From assembly GCF_010111755.1 (NCBI RefSeq), contig NC_088962.1, forward strand, positions 1,408,501 through 1,472,500: a DNA stretch of 64,000 bases, read 5' to 3'. This document shows positions 30,977 to 43,600 of this stretch, piece after piece; the stretch's first letter is position 1, and every line of letters begins with the position of its first letter. Below the pieces are notes generated by a model that worked only from the letters and a program-made list of their open reading frames with translations, searched no databases and had not been told where the DNA came from. The DNA is from Nakaseomyces glabratus (lineage: Eukaryota > Ascomycota > Saccharomycetes > Saccharomycetales > Saccharomycetaceae). The position numbers and the translations under genes were made by a program.

Positions 30977-32104
30977 ATGCTGTCCAATTTTTTCATATGC
31001 TTATTATTGATTATACAATGCGCAAGTGCGTATAACTTCGAGAACATCTTTCTAGAGAAAAGAGATTTTTTATCAAATGCTCCTAATTACCCAGTGGGTT
31101 GTTCTCCTTCTGTGGGCACACAACTTACGCCTGGTTTATCTCTGGAAGTGTACGCCTACCCTATGGATGGTAACAATGGATACTGTTGGAATGCAACGTA
31201 TAAGGATCCAGAATTTCCTCGTTCCGGCTATTTGAAGAATAAACTACTCGGAAAGGCTGATGGCGTTGTTGGGCCACTAAATTTCTTAGCAAAGAATAAG
31301 GATTGTTCTCCTAAAGTTGATACTTTGCCAGCTGGCTTTAATTTCCCACAACCAATCACAGTCACCAACTTCACAATGGTGTTGTTCGGTTACTTGGCAC
31401 CCAAACAAAGTGGTAAATATACATTCAAATTGTTAGCCGATGATCTATTACTTTTAAATTTGGGTGCAACTAACGCGTTTGATTGTTGTAATCGAGAAGC
31501 AACGAAGAACAATCTTGGTGAGTTTCTTGCCTACAACCTGTGGCCCAATCAAGATAAGAATGTTACAGTCTACCTTGAAAAAGGTGTTTATTACCCACTA
31601 AGGCTTTTCTTCAACAACAGAGATGGTGGTTCCCAATTAGACTTTTCTTATTATTTCAACGATTCTCCGGCTCCACTAACAGATTTTTCGGGTATGTTTT
31701 TTTCCGTCCCCGATGGTGCTGAATGTCCCGCACGCATTGGATATCAACTAAATTGTAGGTCCATAAATTCGACAACAACATACAGCACACAGTATGTTAC
31801 TACTGCGCTAGGAGCTAATGAACTACCCGTTACAAGCACCATATACTACGTCGCTACACCTTGCGCTGACCAGGCTAACAATCCTGTCTGTAAAGAAGGC
31901 TTTTACGATCCAGTTAATAAAAAATGCTACATTCCTCCAGAGGATGATTATACAACAACAATTGACAAAGGCAATGGTGAATACGAAACCGACTTGATAT
32001 CTCACATTACAAAGACTGATCAAAATGGCAAACCAACCACTACTGTTCGGACTACTATCAAATTATATGGTCCTGCTCCTCCCCCCGTGACGAAAACTAA
32101 TTGA
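30977..32104 (+). CDS. Adhesin 1, N-terminal fragment: signal peptide, PA14 domain, first SHITT unit
   Basis: This 375-codon frame encodes a secretion signal (about 1-18, ending CASA) and an Epa/Flo-type PA14 ligand-binding domain (about 40-250). Asp155-Asp156 in LLADDLLLLN match the calcium-binding DcisD pair of Epa/Flo adhesins, and Cys170-Cys171 in AFDCC match the paired cysteines of Epa proteins. YYPLRLFFNNRDGG holds the second loop. A Cys-containing linker with STIYYVATPC follows, then one diverged SHITT unit from 31940. The frame stops at 32102 because an A4 run (32093-32096) is one base longer than needed; with three A's it would run into the next segment as DLGNEVTEYLVISY. Confidence 0.85.
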   Translation: MLSNFFICLLLIIQCASAYNFENIFLEKRDFLSNAPNYPVGCSPSVGTQLTPGLSLEVYAYPMDGNNGYCWNATYKDPEFPRSGYLKNKLLGKADGVVGPLNFLAKNKDCSPKVDTLPAGFNFPQPITVTNFTMVLFGYLAPKQSGKYTFKLLADDLLLLNLGATNAFDCCNREATKNNLGEFLAYNLWPNQDKNVTVYLEKGVYYPLRLFFNNRDGGSQLDFSYYFNDSPAPLTDFSGMFFSVPDGAECPARIGYQLNCRSINSTTTYSTQYVTTALGANELPVTSTIYYVATPCADQANNPVCKEGFYDPVNKKCYIPPEDDYTTTIDKGNGEYETDLISHITKTDQNGKPTTTVRTTIKLYGPAPPPVTKTN

Positions 32105-32117
32105 TCTAGGCAACGAA

Positions 32118-34562
32118 GTGACGGAGTACCTGGTCATTAGCTACTGGACTACAACAAATGAAGTGGGTTCAGTGATAACTACACGAGAAGCAACGATACG
32201 AAACATACAGTCCCCCCACACTGTGACGACGATCACAGCCACCACTTGGCTGCGGACATATGTTGAGACGGACTGGATCTCGTTCTTCATCACCACGAAT
32301 GATAAGGGTGAGATTATTACTGACAGCACACTGTTCAATGCTACGCGTGACTACAACTTGCCTGAGGCTCCTCACACGTCGTTCGGGCCTGCGCCTCCTG
32401 CCGAGACCAAGACTGTTGATCTGGGCAACGAAGTGACTGAGTACCTGGTCATCAGCTACTGGACGACCACCAACGAGTTTGGTGGGTTGATCACCACTAG
32501 CAGCACCAGGACGTACAGTCCCCCACCTGTGACGATCACAGCCACCACTGCTGCGGACTATGTTGAGACGGACTGGATCTCGTTCTTCATCACCACGAAT
32601 GATAAGGGTGAGATTATTACTGACAGCACACTGTTCAATGCTACGCGTGACTACAACTTGCCTGAGGCTCCTCACACGTCGTTCGGGCCTGCGCCTCCTG
32701 CCGAGACCAAGACTGTTGATCTGGGCAACGAAGTGACTGAGTACCTGGTCATCAGCTACTGGACGACCACCAACGAGTTTGGTGGGTTGATCACCACTAG
32801 CAGCACCAGGACGTACAGTCCCCCACCTGTGACGATCACAGCCACCACTGCTGCGGACTATGTTGAGACGGACTGGATCTCGTTCTTCATCACCACGAAT
32901 GATAAGGGTGAGATTATTACTGACAGCACACTGTTCAATGCTACGCGTGACTACAACTTGCCTGAGGCTCCTCACACGTCGTTCGGGCCTGCGCCTCCTG
33001 CCGAGACCAAGACTGTTGATCTGGGCAACGAAGTGACTGAGTACCTGGTCATCAGCTACTGGACGACCACCAACGAGTTTGGTGGGTTGATCACCACTAG
33101 CAGCACCAGGACGTACAGTCCCCCACCTGTGACGATCACAGCCACCACTGCTGCGGACTATGTTGAGACGGACTGGATCTCGTTCTTCATCACCACGAAT
33201 GATAAGGGTGAGATTATTACTGACAGCACACTGTTCAATGCTACGCGTGACTACAACTTGCCTGAGGCTCCTCACACGTCGTTCGGGCCTGCGCCTCCTG
33301 CCGAGACCAAGACTGTTGATCTGGGCAACGAAGTGACTGAGTACCTGGTCATCAGCTACTGGACGACCACCAACGAGTTTGGTGGGTTGATCACCACTAG
33401 CAGCACCAGGACGTACAGTCCCCCACCTGTGACGATCACAGCCACCACTGCTGCGGACTATGTTGAGACGGACTGGATCTCGTTCTTCATCACCACGAAT
33501 GATAAGGGTGAGATTATTACTGACAGCACACTGTTCAATGCTACGCGTGACTACAACTTGCCTGAGGCTCCTCACACGTCGTTCGGGCCTGCGCCTCCTG
33601 CCGAGACCAAGACTGTTGATCTGGGCAACGAAGTGACTGAGTACCTGGTCATCAGCTACTGGACGACCACCAACGAGTTTGGTGGGTTGATCACCACTAG
33701 CAGCACCAGGACGTACAGTCCCCCACCTGTGACGATCACAGCCACCACTGCTGCGGACTATGTTGAGACGGACTGGATCTCGTTCTTCATCACCACGAAT
33801 GATAAGGGTGAGATTATTACTGACAGCACACTGTTCAATGCTACGCGTGACTACAACTTGCCTGAGGCTCCTCACACGTCGTTCGGGCCTGCGCCTCCTG
33901 CCGAGACCAAGACTGTTGATCTGGGCAACGAAGTGACTGAGTACCTGGTCATCAGCTACTGGACGACCACCAACGAGTTTGGTGGGTTGATCACCACTAG
34001 CAGCACCAGGACGTACAGTCCCCCACCTGTGACGATCACAGCCACCACTGCTGCGGACTATGTTGAGACGGACTGGATCTCGTTCTTCATCACCACGAAT
34101 GATAAGGGTGAGATTATTACTGACAGCACACTGTTCAATGCTACGCGTGACTACAACTTGCCTGAGGCTCCTCACACGTCGTTCGGGCCTGCGCCTCCTG
34201 CCGAGACCAAGACTGTTGATCTGGGCAACGAAGTGACTGAGTACCTGGTCATCAGCTACTGGACGACCACCAACGAGTTTGGTGGGTTGATCACCACTAG
34301 CAGCACCAGGACGTACAGTCCCCCACCTGTGACGATCACAGCCACCACTGCTGCGGACTATGTTGAGACGGACTGGATCTCGTTCTTCATCACCACGAAT
34401 GATAAGGGTGAGATTATTACTGACAGCACACTGTTCAATGCTACGCGTGAGTACAACTTGCCTGAGGCTCCTCACACGTCGTTCGGGCCTGCGCCTCCTG
34501 CCGAGACCAAGACTGTTGATCTGGGCAACGAAGTGACTGAGTACCTGGTCATCAGCTACTGA
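32118..34562 (+). CDS. Adhesin 1, SFFIT-repeat fragment
   Basis: This frame holds the SFFIT megasatellite of the adhesin stalk and has no start of its own: the first codon is ACG or GTG-like context inside a repeat, so it belongs to the gene that starts at 30977. After a diverged first half-unit, 100-residue units recur, each with DWISFFITTNDKGEI and EYLVISYWTTTNEFGG. The stop at 34560 is created by the loss of one G in the last unit. Ser/Thr-rich repeats of this kind form the heavily O-mannosylated stalk that lifts the PA14 domain above the cell wall. Confidence 0.7.
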   Translation: MTEYLVISYWTTTNEVGSVITTREATIRNIQSPHTVTTITATTWLRTYVETDWISFFITTNDKGEIITDSTLFNATRDYNLPEAPHTSFGPAPPAETKTVDLGNEVTEYLVISYWTTTNEFGGLITTSSTRTYSPPPVTITATTAADYVETDWISFFITTNDKGEIITDSTLFNATRDYNLPEAPHTSFGPAPPAETKTVDLGNEVTEYLVISYWTTTNEFGGLITTSSTRTYSPPPVTITATTAADYVETDWISFFITTNDKGEIITDSTLFNATRDYNLPEAPHTSFGPAPPAETKTVDLGNEVTEYLVISYWTTTNEFGGLITTSSTRTYSPPPVTITATTAADYVETDWISFFITTNDKGEIITDSTLFNATRDYNLPEAPHTSFGPAPPAETKTVDLGNEVTEYLVISYWTTTNEFGGLITTSSTRTYSPPPVTITATTAADYVETDWISFFITTNDKGEIITDSTLFNATRDYNLPEAPHTSFGPAPPAETKTVDLGNEVTEYLVISYWTTTNEFGGLITTSSTRTYSPPPVTITATTAADYVETDWISFFITTNDKGEIITDSTLFNATRDYNLPEAPHTSFGPAPPAETKTVDLGNEVTEYLVISYWTTTNEFGGLITTSSTRTYSPPPVTITATTAADYVETDWISFFITTNDKGEIITDSTLFNATRDYNLPEAPHTSFGPAPPAETKTVDLGNEVTEYLVISYWTTTNEFGGLITTSSTRTYSPPPVTITATTAADYVETDWISFFITTNDKGEIITDSTLFNATREYNLPEAPHTSFGPAPPAETKTVDLGNEVTEYLVISY

Positions 34563-34655
34563 CGACCACCAACGAGTTTGGTGGTTGATCACCACTAGCA
34601 GCACCAGGACGTACAGTCCCCACCTGTGACGATCACAGCCACCACTGCTGCGGAC
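32259..34655 (+). repeat. SFFIT megasatellite: 8 tandem units of 300 bp (last one 297 bp)
   Basis: Counted from TATGTTGAG, units begin at 32259, 32559, 32859 and so on to 34359, and a ninth, partial unit begins at 34656. Seven units are 300 bp; the eighth is 297 bp because of three separate one-base losses. The units look identical except the eighth, which also has GAC changed to GAG (Asp to Glu) near 34450. The unit length is a multiple of three, so copy-number change keeps the frame. The motif ISFFITTNDKG identifies the SFFIT class described in C. glabrata. Confidence 0.93.
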
Positions 34656-37600
34656 TATGTTGAGACGGACTGGATCTCGTTCTTCATCACCACGAATGAT
34701 AAGGGTGAGATTATTACTGACAGCACACTGTTCAATGCAACTACGGACGAATACATGACGACTCACAGCACCTCATTGATATGCTTCATAGTATGGAGTT
34801 GTTCCACCGAAGGTGAGGCCGACTACACGACGACGATTGACAAGGGCAACGGTGAGTTTGAGACCGACCTTGTTTCGCACATCACTACGAAGGACTCTGA
34901 CGGCAAGCCTACGACGATCACCACCACGATCCCATTGAAGCCAAGTGATGCCGGCGAGGCCGACTACACGACGACGATTGACAAGGGCAACGGTGAGTTT
35001 GAGACCGACCTTGTTTCGCACATCACTACGAAGGACTCTGACGGCAAGCCTACGACGATCACCACCACGATCCCATTGAAGCCAAGTGATGCCGGCGAGG
35101 CCGACTACACGACGACGATTGACAAGGGCAACGGTGAGTTTGAGACCGACCTTGTTTCGCACATCACTACGAAGGACTCTGACGGCAAGCCTACGACGAT
35201 CACCACCACGATCCCATTGAAGCCAAGTGATGCCGGCGAGGCCGACTACACGACGACGATTGACAAGGGCAACGGTGAGTTTGAGACCGACCTTGTTTCG
35301 CACATCACTACGAAGGACTCTGACGGCAAGCCTACGACGATCACCACCACGATCCCATTGAAGCCAAGTGATGCCGGCGAGGCCGACTACACGACGACGA
35401 TTGACAAGGGCAACGGTGAGTTTGAGACCGACCTTGTTTCGCACATCACTACGAAGGACTCTGACGGCAAGCCTACGACGATCACCACCACGATCCCATT
35501 GAAGCCAAGTGATGCCGGCGAGGCCGACTACACGACGACGATTGACAAGGGCAACGGTGAGTTTGAGACCGACCTTGTTTCGCACATCACTACGAAGGAC
35601 TCTGACGGCAAGCCTACGACGATCACCACCACGATCCCATTGAAGCCAAGTGATGCCGGCGAGGCCGACTACACGACGACGATTGACAAGGGCAACGGTG
35701 AGTTTGAGACCGACCTTGTTTCGCACATCACTACGAAGGACTCTGACGGCAAGCCTACGACGATCACCACCACGATCCCATTGAAGCCAAGTGATGCCGG
35801 CGAGGCCGACTACACGACGACGATTGACAAGGGCAACGGTGAGTTTGAGACCGACCTTGTTTCGCACATCACTACGAAGGACTCTGACGGCAAGCCTACG
35901 ACGATCACCACCACGATCCCATTGAAGCCAAGTGATGCCGGCGAGGCCGACTACACGACGACGATTGACAAGGGCAACGGTGAGTTTGAGACCGACCTTG
36001 TTTCGCACATCACTACGAAGGACTCTGACGGCAAGCCTACGACGATCACCACCACGATCCCATTGAAGCCAAGTGATGCCGGCGAGGCCGACTACACGAC
36101 GACGATTGACAAGGGCAACGGTGAGTTTGAGACCGACCTTGTTTCGCACATCACTACGAAGGACTCTGACGGCAAGCCTACGACGATCACCACCACGATC
36201 CCATTGAAGCCAAGTGATGCCGGCGAGGCCGACTACACGACGACGATTGACAAGGGCAACGGTGAGTTTGAGACCGACCTTGTTTCGCACATCACTACGA
36301 AGGACTCTGACGGCAAGCCTACGACGATCACCACCACGATCCCATTGAAGCCAAGTGATGCCGGCGAGGCCGACTACACGACGACGATTGACAAGGGCAA
36401 CGGTGAGTTTGAGACCGACCTTGTTTCGCACATCACTACGAAGGACTCTGACGGCAAGCCTACGACGATCACCACCACGATCCCATTGAAGCCAAGTGAT
36501 GCCGGCGAGGCCGACTACACGACGACGATTGACAAGGGCAACGGTGAGTTTGAGACCGACCTTGTTTCGCACATCACTACGAAGGACTCTGACGGCAAGC
36601 CTACGACGATCACCACCACGATCCCATTGAAGCCAAGTGATGCCGGCGAGGCCGACTACACGACGACGATTGACAAGGGCAACGGTGAGTTTGAGACCGA
36701 CCTTGTTTCGCACATCACTACGAAGGACTCTGACGGCAAGCCTACGACGATCACCACCACGATCCCATTGAAGCCAAGTGATGCCGGCGAGGCCGACTAC
36801 ACGACGACGATTGACAAGGGCAACGGTGAGTTTGAGACCGACCTTGTTTCGCACATCACTACGAAGGACTCTGACGGCAAGCCTACGACGATCACCACCA
36901 CGATCCCATTGAAGCCAAGTGATGCCGGCGAGGCCGACTACACGACGACGATTGACAAGGGCAACGGTGAGTTTGAGACCGACCTTGTTTCGCACATCAC
37001 TACGAAGGACTCTGACGGCAAGCCTACGACGATCACCACCACGATCCCATTGAAGCCAAGTGATGCCGGCGAGGCCGACTACACGACGACGATTGACAAG
37101 GGCAACGGTGAGTTTGAGACCGACCTTGTTTCGCACATCACTACGAAGGACTCTGACGGCAAGCCTACGACGATCACCACCACGATCCCATTGAAGCCAA
37201 GTGATGCCGGCGAGGCCGACTACACGACGACGATTGACAAGGGCAACGGTGAGTTTGAGACCGACCTTGTTTCGCACATCACTACGAAGGACTCTGACGG
37301 CAAGCCTACGACGATCACCACCACGATCCCATTGAAGCCAAGTGATGCCGGCGAGGCCGACTACACGACGACGATTGACAAGGGCAACGGTGAGTTTGAG
37401 ACCGACCTTGTTTCGCACATCACTACGAAGGACTCTGACGGCAAGCCTACGACGATCACCACCACGATCCCATTGAAGCCAAGTGATGCCGGCGAGGCCG
37501 ACTACACGACGACGATTGACAAGGGCAACGGTGAGTTTGAGACCGACCTTGTTTCGCACATCACTACGAAGGACTCTGACGGCAAGCCTACGACGATCAC

Positions 37601-40600
37601 CACCACGATCCCATTGAAGCCAAGTGATGCCGGCGAGGCCGACTACACGACGACGATTGACAAGGGCAACGGTGAGTTTGAGACCGACCTTGTTTCGCAC
37701 ATCACTACGAAGGACTCTGACGGCAAGCCTACGACGATCACCACCACGATCCCATTGAAGCCAAGTGATGCCGGCGAGGCCGACTACACGACGACGATTG
37801 ACAAGGGCAACGGTGAGTTTGAGACCGACCTTGTTTCGCACATCACTACGAAGGACTCTGACGGCAAGCCTACGACGATCACCACCACGATCCCATTGAA
37901 GCCAAGTGATGCCGGCGAGGCCGACTACACGACGACGATTGACAAGGGCAACGGTGAGTTTGAGACCGACCTTGTTTCGCACATCACTACGAAGGACTCT
38001 GACGGCAAGCCTACGACGATCACCACCACGATCCCATTGAAGCCAAGTGATGCCGGCGAGGCCGACTACACGACGACGATTGACAAGGGCAACGGTGAGT
38101 TTGAGACCGACCTTGTTTCGCACATCACTACGAAGGACTCTGACGGCAAGCCTACGACGATCACCACCACGATCCCATTGAAGCCAAGTGATGCCGGCGA
38201 GGCCGACTACACGACGACGATTGACAAGGGCAACGGTGAGTTTGAGACCGACCTTGTTTCGCACATCACTACGAAGGACTCTGACGGCAAGCCTACGACG
38301 ATCACCACCACGATCCCATTGAAGCCAAGTGATGCCGGCGAGGCCGACTACACGACGACGATTGACAAGGGCAACGGTGAGTTTGAGACCGACCTTGTTT
38401 CGCACATCACTACGAAGGACTCTGACGGCAAGCCTACGACGATCACCACCACGATCCCATTGAAGCCAAGTGATGCCGGCGAGGCCGACTACACGACGAC
38501 GATTGACAAGGGCAACGGTGAGTTTGAGACCGACCTTGTTTCGCACATCACTACGAAGGACTCTGACGGCAAGCCTACGACGATCACCACCACGATCCCA
38601 TTGAAGCCAAGTGATGCCGGCGAGGCCGACTACACGACGACGATTGACAAGGGCAACGGTGAGTTTGAGACCGACCTTGTTTCGCACATCACTACGAAGG
38701 ACTCTGACGGCAAGCCTACGACGATCACCACCACGATCCCATTGAAGCCAAGTGATGCCGGCGAGGCCGACTACACGACGACGATTGACAAGGGCAACGG
38801 TGAGTTTGAGACCGACCTTGTTTCGCACATCACTACGAAGGACTCTGACGGCAAGCCTACGACGATCACCACCACGATCCCATTGAAGCCAAGTGATGCC
38901 GGCGAGGCCGACTACACGACGACGATTGACAAGGGCAACGGTGAGTTTGAGACCGACCTTGTTTCGCACATCACTACGAAGGACTCTGACGGCAAGCCTA
39001 CGACGATCACCACCACGATCCCATTGAAGCCAAGTGATGCCGGCGAGGCCGACTACACGACGACGATTGACAAGGGCAACGGTGAGTTTGAGACCGACCT
39101 TGTTTCGCACATCACTACGAAGGACTCTGACGGCAAGCCTACGACGATCACCACCACGATCCCATTGAAGCCAAGTGATGCCGGCGAGGCCGACTACACG
39201 ACGACGATTGACAAGGGCAACGGTGAGTTTGAGACCGACCTTGTTTCGCACATCACTACGAAGGACTCTGACGGCAAGCCTACGACGATCACCACCACGA
39301 TCCCATTGAAGCCAAGTGATGCCGGCGAGGCCGACTACACGACGACGATTGACAAGGGCAACGGTGAGTTTGAGACCGACCTTGTTTCGCACATCACTAC
39401 GAAGGACTCTGACGGCAAGCCTACGACGATCACCACCACGATCCCATTGAAGCCAAGTGATGCCGGCGAGGCCGACTACACGACGACGATTGACAAGGGC
39501 AACGGTGAGTTTGAGACCGACCTTGTTTCGCACATCACTACGAAGGACTCTGACGGCAAGCCTACGACGATCACCACCACGATCCCATTGAAGCCAAGTG
39601 ATGCCGGCGAGGCCGACTACACGACGACGATTGACAAGGGCAACGGTGAGTTTGAGACCGACCTTGTTTCGCACATCACTACGAAGGACTCTGACGGCAA
39701 GCCTACGACGATCACCACCACGATCCCATTGAAGCCAAGTGATGCCGGCGAGGCCGACTACACGACGACGATTGACAAGGGCAACGGTGAGTTTGAGACC
39801 GACCTTGTTTCGCACATCACTACGAAGGACTCTGACGGCAAGCCTACGACGATCACCACCACGATCCCATTGAAGCCAAGTGATGCCGGCGAGGCCGACT
39901 ACACGACGACGATTGACAAGGGCAACGGTGAGTTTGAGACCGACCTTGTTTCGCACATCACTACGAAGGACTCTGACGGCAAGCCTACGACGATCACCAC
40001 CACGATCCCATTGAAGCCAAGTGATGCCGGCGAGGCCGACTACACGACGACGATTGACAAGGGCAACGGTGAGTTTGAGACCGACCTTGTTTCGCACATC
40101 ACTACGAAGGACTCTGACGGCAAGCCTACGACGATCACCACCACGATCCCATTGAAGCCAAGTGATGCCGGCGAGGCCGACTACACGACGACGATTGACA
40201 AGGGCAACGGTGAGTTTGAGACCGACCTTGTTTCGCACATCACTACGAAGGACTCTGACGGCAAGCCTACGACGATCACCACCACGATCCCATTGAAGCC
40301 AAGTGATGCCGGCGAGGCCGACTACACGACGACGATTGACAAGGGCAACGGTGAGTTTGAGACCGACCTTGTTTCGCACATCACTACGAAGGACTCTGAC
40401 GGCAAGCCTACGACGATCACCACCACGATCCCATTGAAGCCAAGTGATGCCGGCGAGGCCGACTACACGACGACGATTGACAAGGGCAACGGTGAGTTTG
40501 AGACCGACCTTGTTTCGCACATCACTACGAAGGACTCTGACGGCAAGCCTACGACGATCACCACCACGATCCCATTGAAGCCAAGTGATGCCGGCGAGGC

Positions 40601-43600
40601 CGACTACACGACGACGATTGACAAGGGCAACGGTGAGTTTGAGACCGACCTTGTTTCGCACATCACTACGAAGGACTCTGACGGCAAGCCTACGACGATC
40701 ACCACCACGATCCCATTGAAGCCAAGTGATGCCGGCGAGGCCGACTACACGACGACGATTGACAAGGGCAACGGTGAGTTTGAGACCGACCTTGTTTCGC
40801 ACATCACTACGAAGGACTCTGACGGCAAGCCTACGACGATCACCACCACGATCCCATTGAAGCCAAGTGATGCCGGCGAGGCCGACTACACGACGACGAT
40901 TGACAAGGGCAACGGTGAGTTTGAGACCGACCTTGTTTCGCACATCACTACGAAGGACTCTGACGGCAAGCCTACGACGATCACCACCACGATCCCATTG
41001 AAGCCAAGTGATGCCGGCGAGGCCGACTACACGACGACGATTGACAAGGGCAACGGTGAGTTTGAGACCGACCTTGTTTCGCACATCACTACGAAGGACT
41101 CTGACGGCAAGCCTACGACGATCACCACCACGATCCCATTGAAGCCAAGTGATGCCGGCGAGGCCGACTACACGACGACGATTGACAAGGGCAACGGTGA
41201 GTTTGAGACCGACCTTGTTTCGCACATCACTACGAAGGACTCTGACGGCAAGCCTACGACGATCACCACCACGATCCCATTGAAGCCAAGTGATGCCGGC
41301 GAGGCCGACTACACGACGACGATTGACAAGGGCAACGGTGAGTTTGAGACCGACCTTGTTTCGCACATCACTACGAAGGACTCTGACGGCAAGCCTACGA
41401 CGATCACCACCACGATCCCATTGAAGCCAAGTGATGCCGGCGAGGCCGACTACACGACGACGATTGACAAGGGCAACGGTGAGTTTGAGACCGACCTTGT
41501 TTCGCACATCACTACGAAGGACTCTGACGGCAAGCCTACGACGATCACCACCACGATCCCATTGAAGCCAAGTGATGCCGGCGAGGCCGACTACACGACG
41601 ACGATTGACAAGGGCAACGGTGAGTTTGAGACCGACCTTGTTTCGCACATCACTACGAAGGACTCTGACGGCAAGCCTACGACGATCACCACCACGATCC
41701 CATTGAAGCCAAGTGATGCCGGCGAGGCCGACTACACGACGACGATTGACAAGGGCAACGGTGAGTTTGAGACCGACCTTGTTTCGCACATCACTACGAA
41801 GGACTCTGACGGCAAGCCTACGACGATCACCACCACGATCCCATTGAAGCCAAGTGATGCCGGCGAGGCCGACTACACGACGACGATTGACAAGGGCAAC
41901 GGTGAGTTTGAGACCGACCTTGTTTCGCACATCACTACGAAGGACTCTGACGGCAAGCCTACGACGATCACCACCACGATCCCATTGAAGCCAAGTGATG
42001 CCGGCGAGGCCGACTACACGACGACGATTGACAAGGGCAACGGTGAGTTTGAGACCGACCTTGTTTCGCACATCACTACGAAGGACTCTGACGGCAAGCC
42101 TACGACGATCACCACCACGATCCCATTGAAGCCAAGTGATGCCGGCGAGGCCGACTACACGACGACGATTGACAAGGGCAACGGTGAGTTTGAGACCGAC
42201 CTTGTTTCGCACATCACTACGAAGGACTCTGACGGCAAGCCTACGACGATCACCACCACGATCCCATTGAAGCCAAGTGATGCCGGCGAGGCCGACTACA
42301 CGACGACGATTGACAAGGGCAACGGTGAGTTTGAGACCGACCTTGTTTCGCACATCACTACGAAGGACTCTGACGGCAAGCCTACGACGATCACCACCAC
42401 GATCCCATTGAAGCCAAGTGATGCCGGCGAGGCCGACTACACGACGACGATTGACAAGGGCAACGGTGAGTTTGAGACCGACCTTGTTTCGCACATCACT
42501 ACGAAGGACTCTGACGGCAAGCCTACGACGATCACCACCACGATCCCATTGAAGCCAAGTGATGCCGGCGAGGCCGACTACACGACGACGATTGACAAGG
42601 GCAACGGTGAGTTTGAGACCGACCTTGTTTCGCACATCACTACGAAGGACTCTGACGGCAAGCCTACGACGATCACCACCACGATCCCATTGAAGCCAAG
42701 TGATGCCGGCGAGGCCGACTACACGACGACGATTGACAAGGGCAACGGTGAGTTTGAGACCGACCTTGTTTCGCACATCACTACGAAGGACTCTGACGGC
42801 AAGCCTACGACGATCACCACCACGATCCCATTGAAGCCAAGTGATGCCGGCGAGGCCGACTACACGACGACGATTGACAAGGGCAACGGTGAGTTTGAGA
42901 CCGACCTTGTTTCGCACATCACTACGAAGGACTCTGACGGCAAGCCTACGACGATCACCACCACGATCCCATTGAAGCCAAGTGATGCCGGCGAGGCCGA
43001 CTACACGACGACGATTGACAAGGGCAACGGTGAGTTTGAGACCGACCTTGTTTCGCACATCACTACGAAGGACTCTGACGGCAAGCCTACGACGATCACC
43101 ACCACGATCCCATTGAAGCCAAGTGATGCCGGCGAGGCCGACTACACGACGACGATTGACAAGGGCAACGGTGAGTTTGAGACCGACCTTGTTTCGCACA
43201 TCACTACGAAGGACTCTGACGGCAAGCCTACGACGATCACCACCACGATCCCATTGAAGCCAAGTGATGCCGGCGAGGCCGACTACACGACGACGATTGA
43301 CAAGGGCAACGGTGAGTTTGAGACCGACCTTGTTTCGCACATCACTACGAAGGACTCTGACGGCAAGCCTACGACGATCACCACCACGATCCCATTGAAG
43401 CCAAGTGATGCCGGCGAGGCCGACTACACGACGACGATTGACAAGGGCAACGGTGAGTTTGAGACCGACCTTGTTTCGCACATCACTACGAAGGACTCTG
43501 ACGGCAAGCCTACGACGATCACCACCACGATCCCATTGAAGCCAAGTGATGCCGGCGAGGCCGACTACACGACGACGATTGACAAGGGCAACGGTGAGTT

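Noticed and set aside
32259..34655. Regular tandem repeats resembling a CRISPR-type array
   Set aside because: Units are contiguous, coding, 141-300 bp long and have no unique spacers; the sequence is a yeast adhesin.
32169..34766. Reverse-strand frame of 865 codons through the SFFIT array
   Set aside because: Shadow of the forward SFFIT repeat; only the forward frames link to a signal peptide, PA14 domain and GPI tail.
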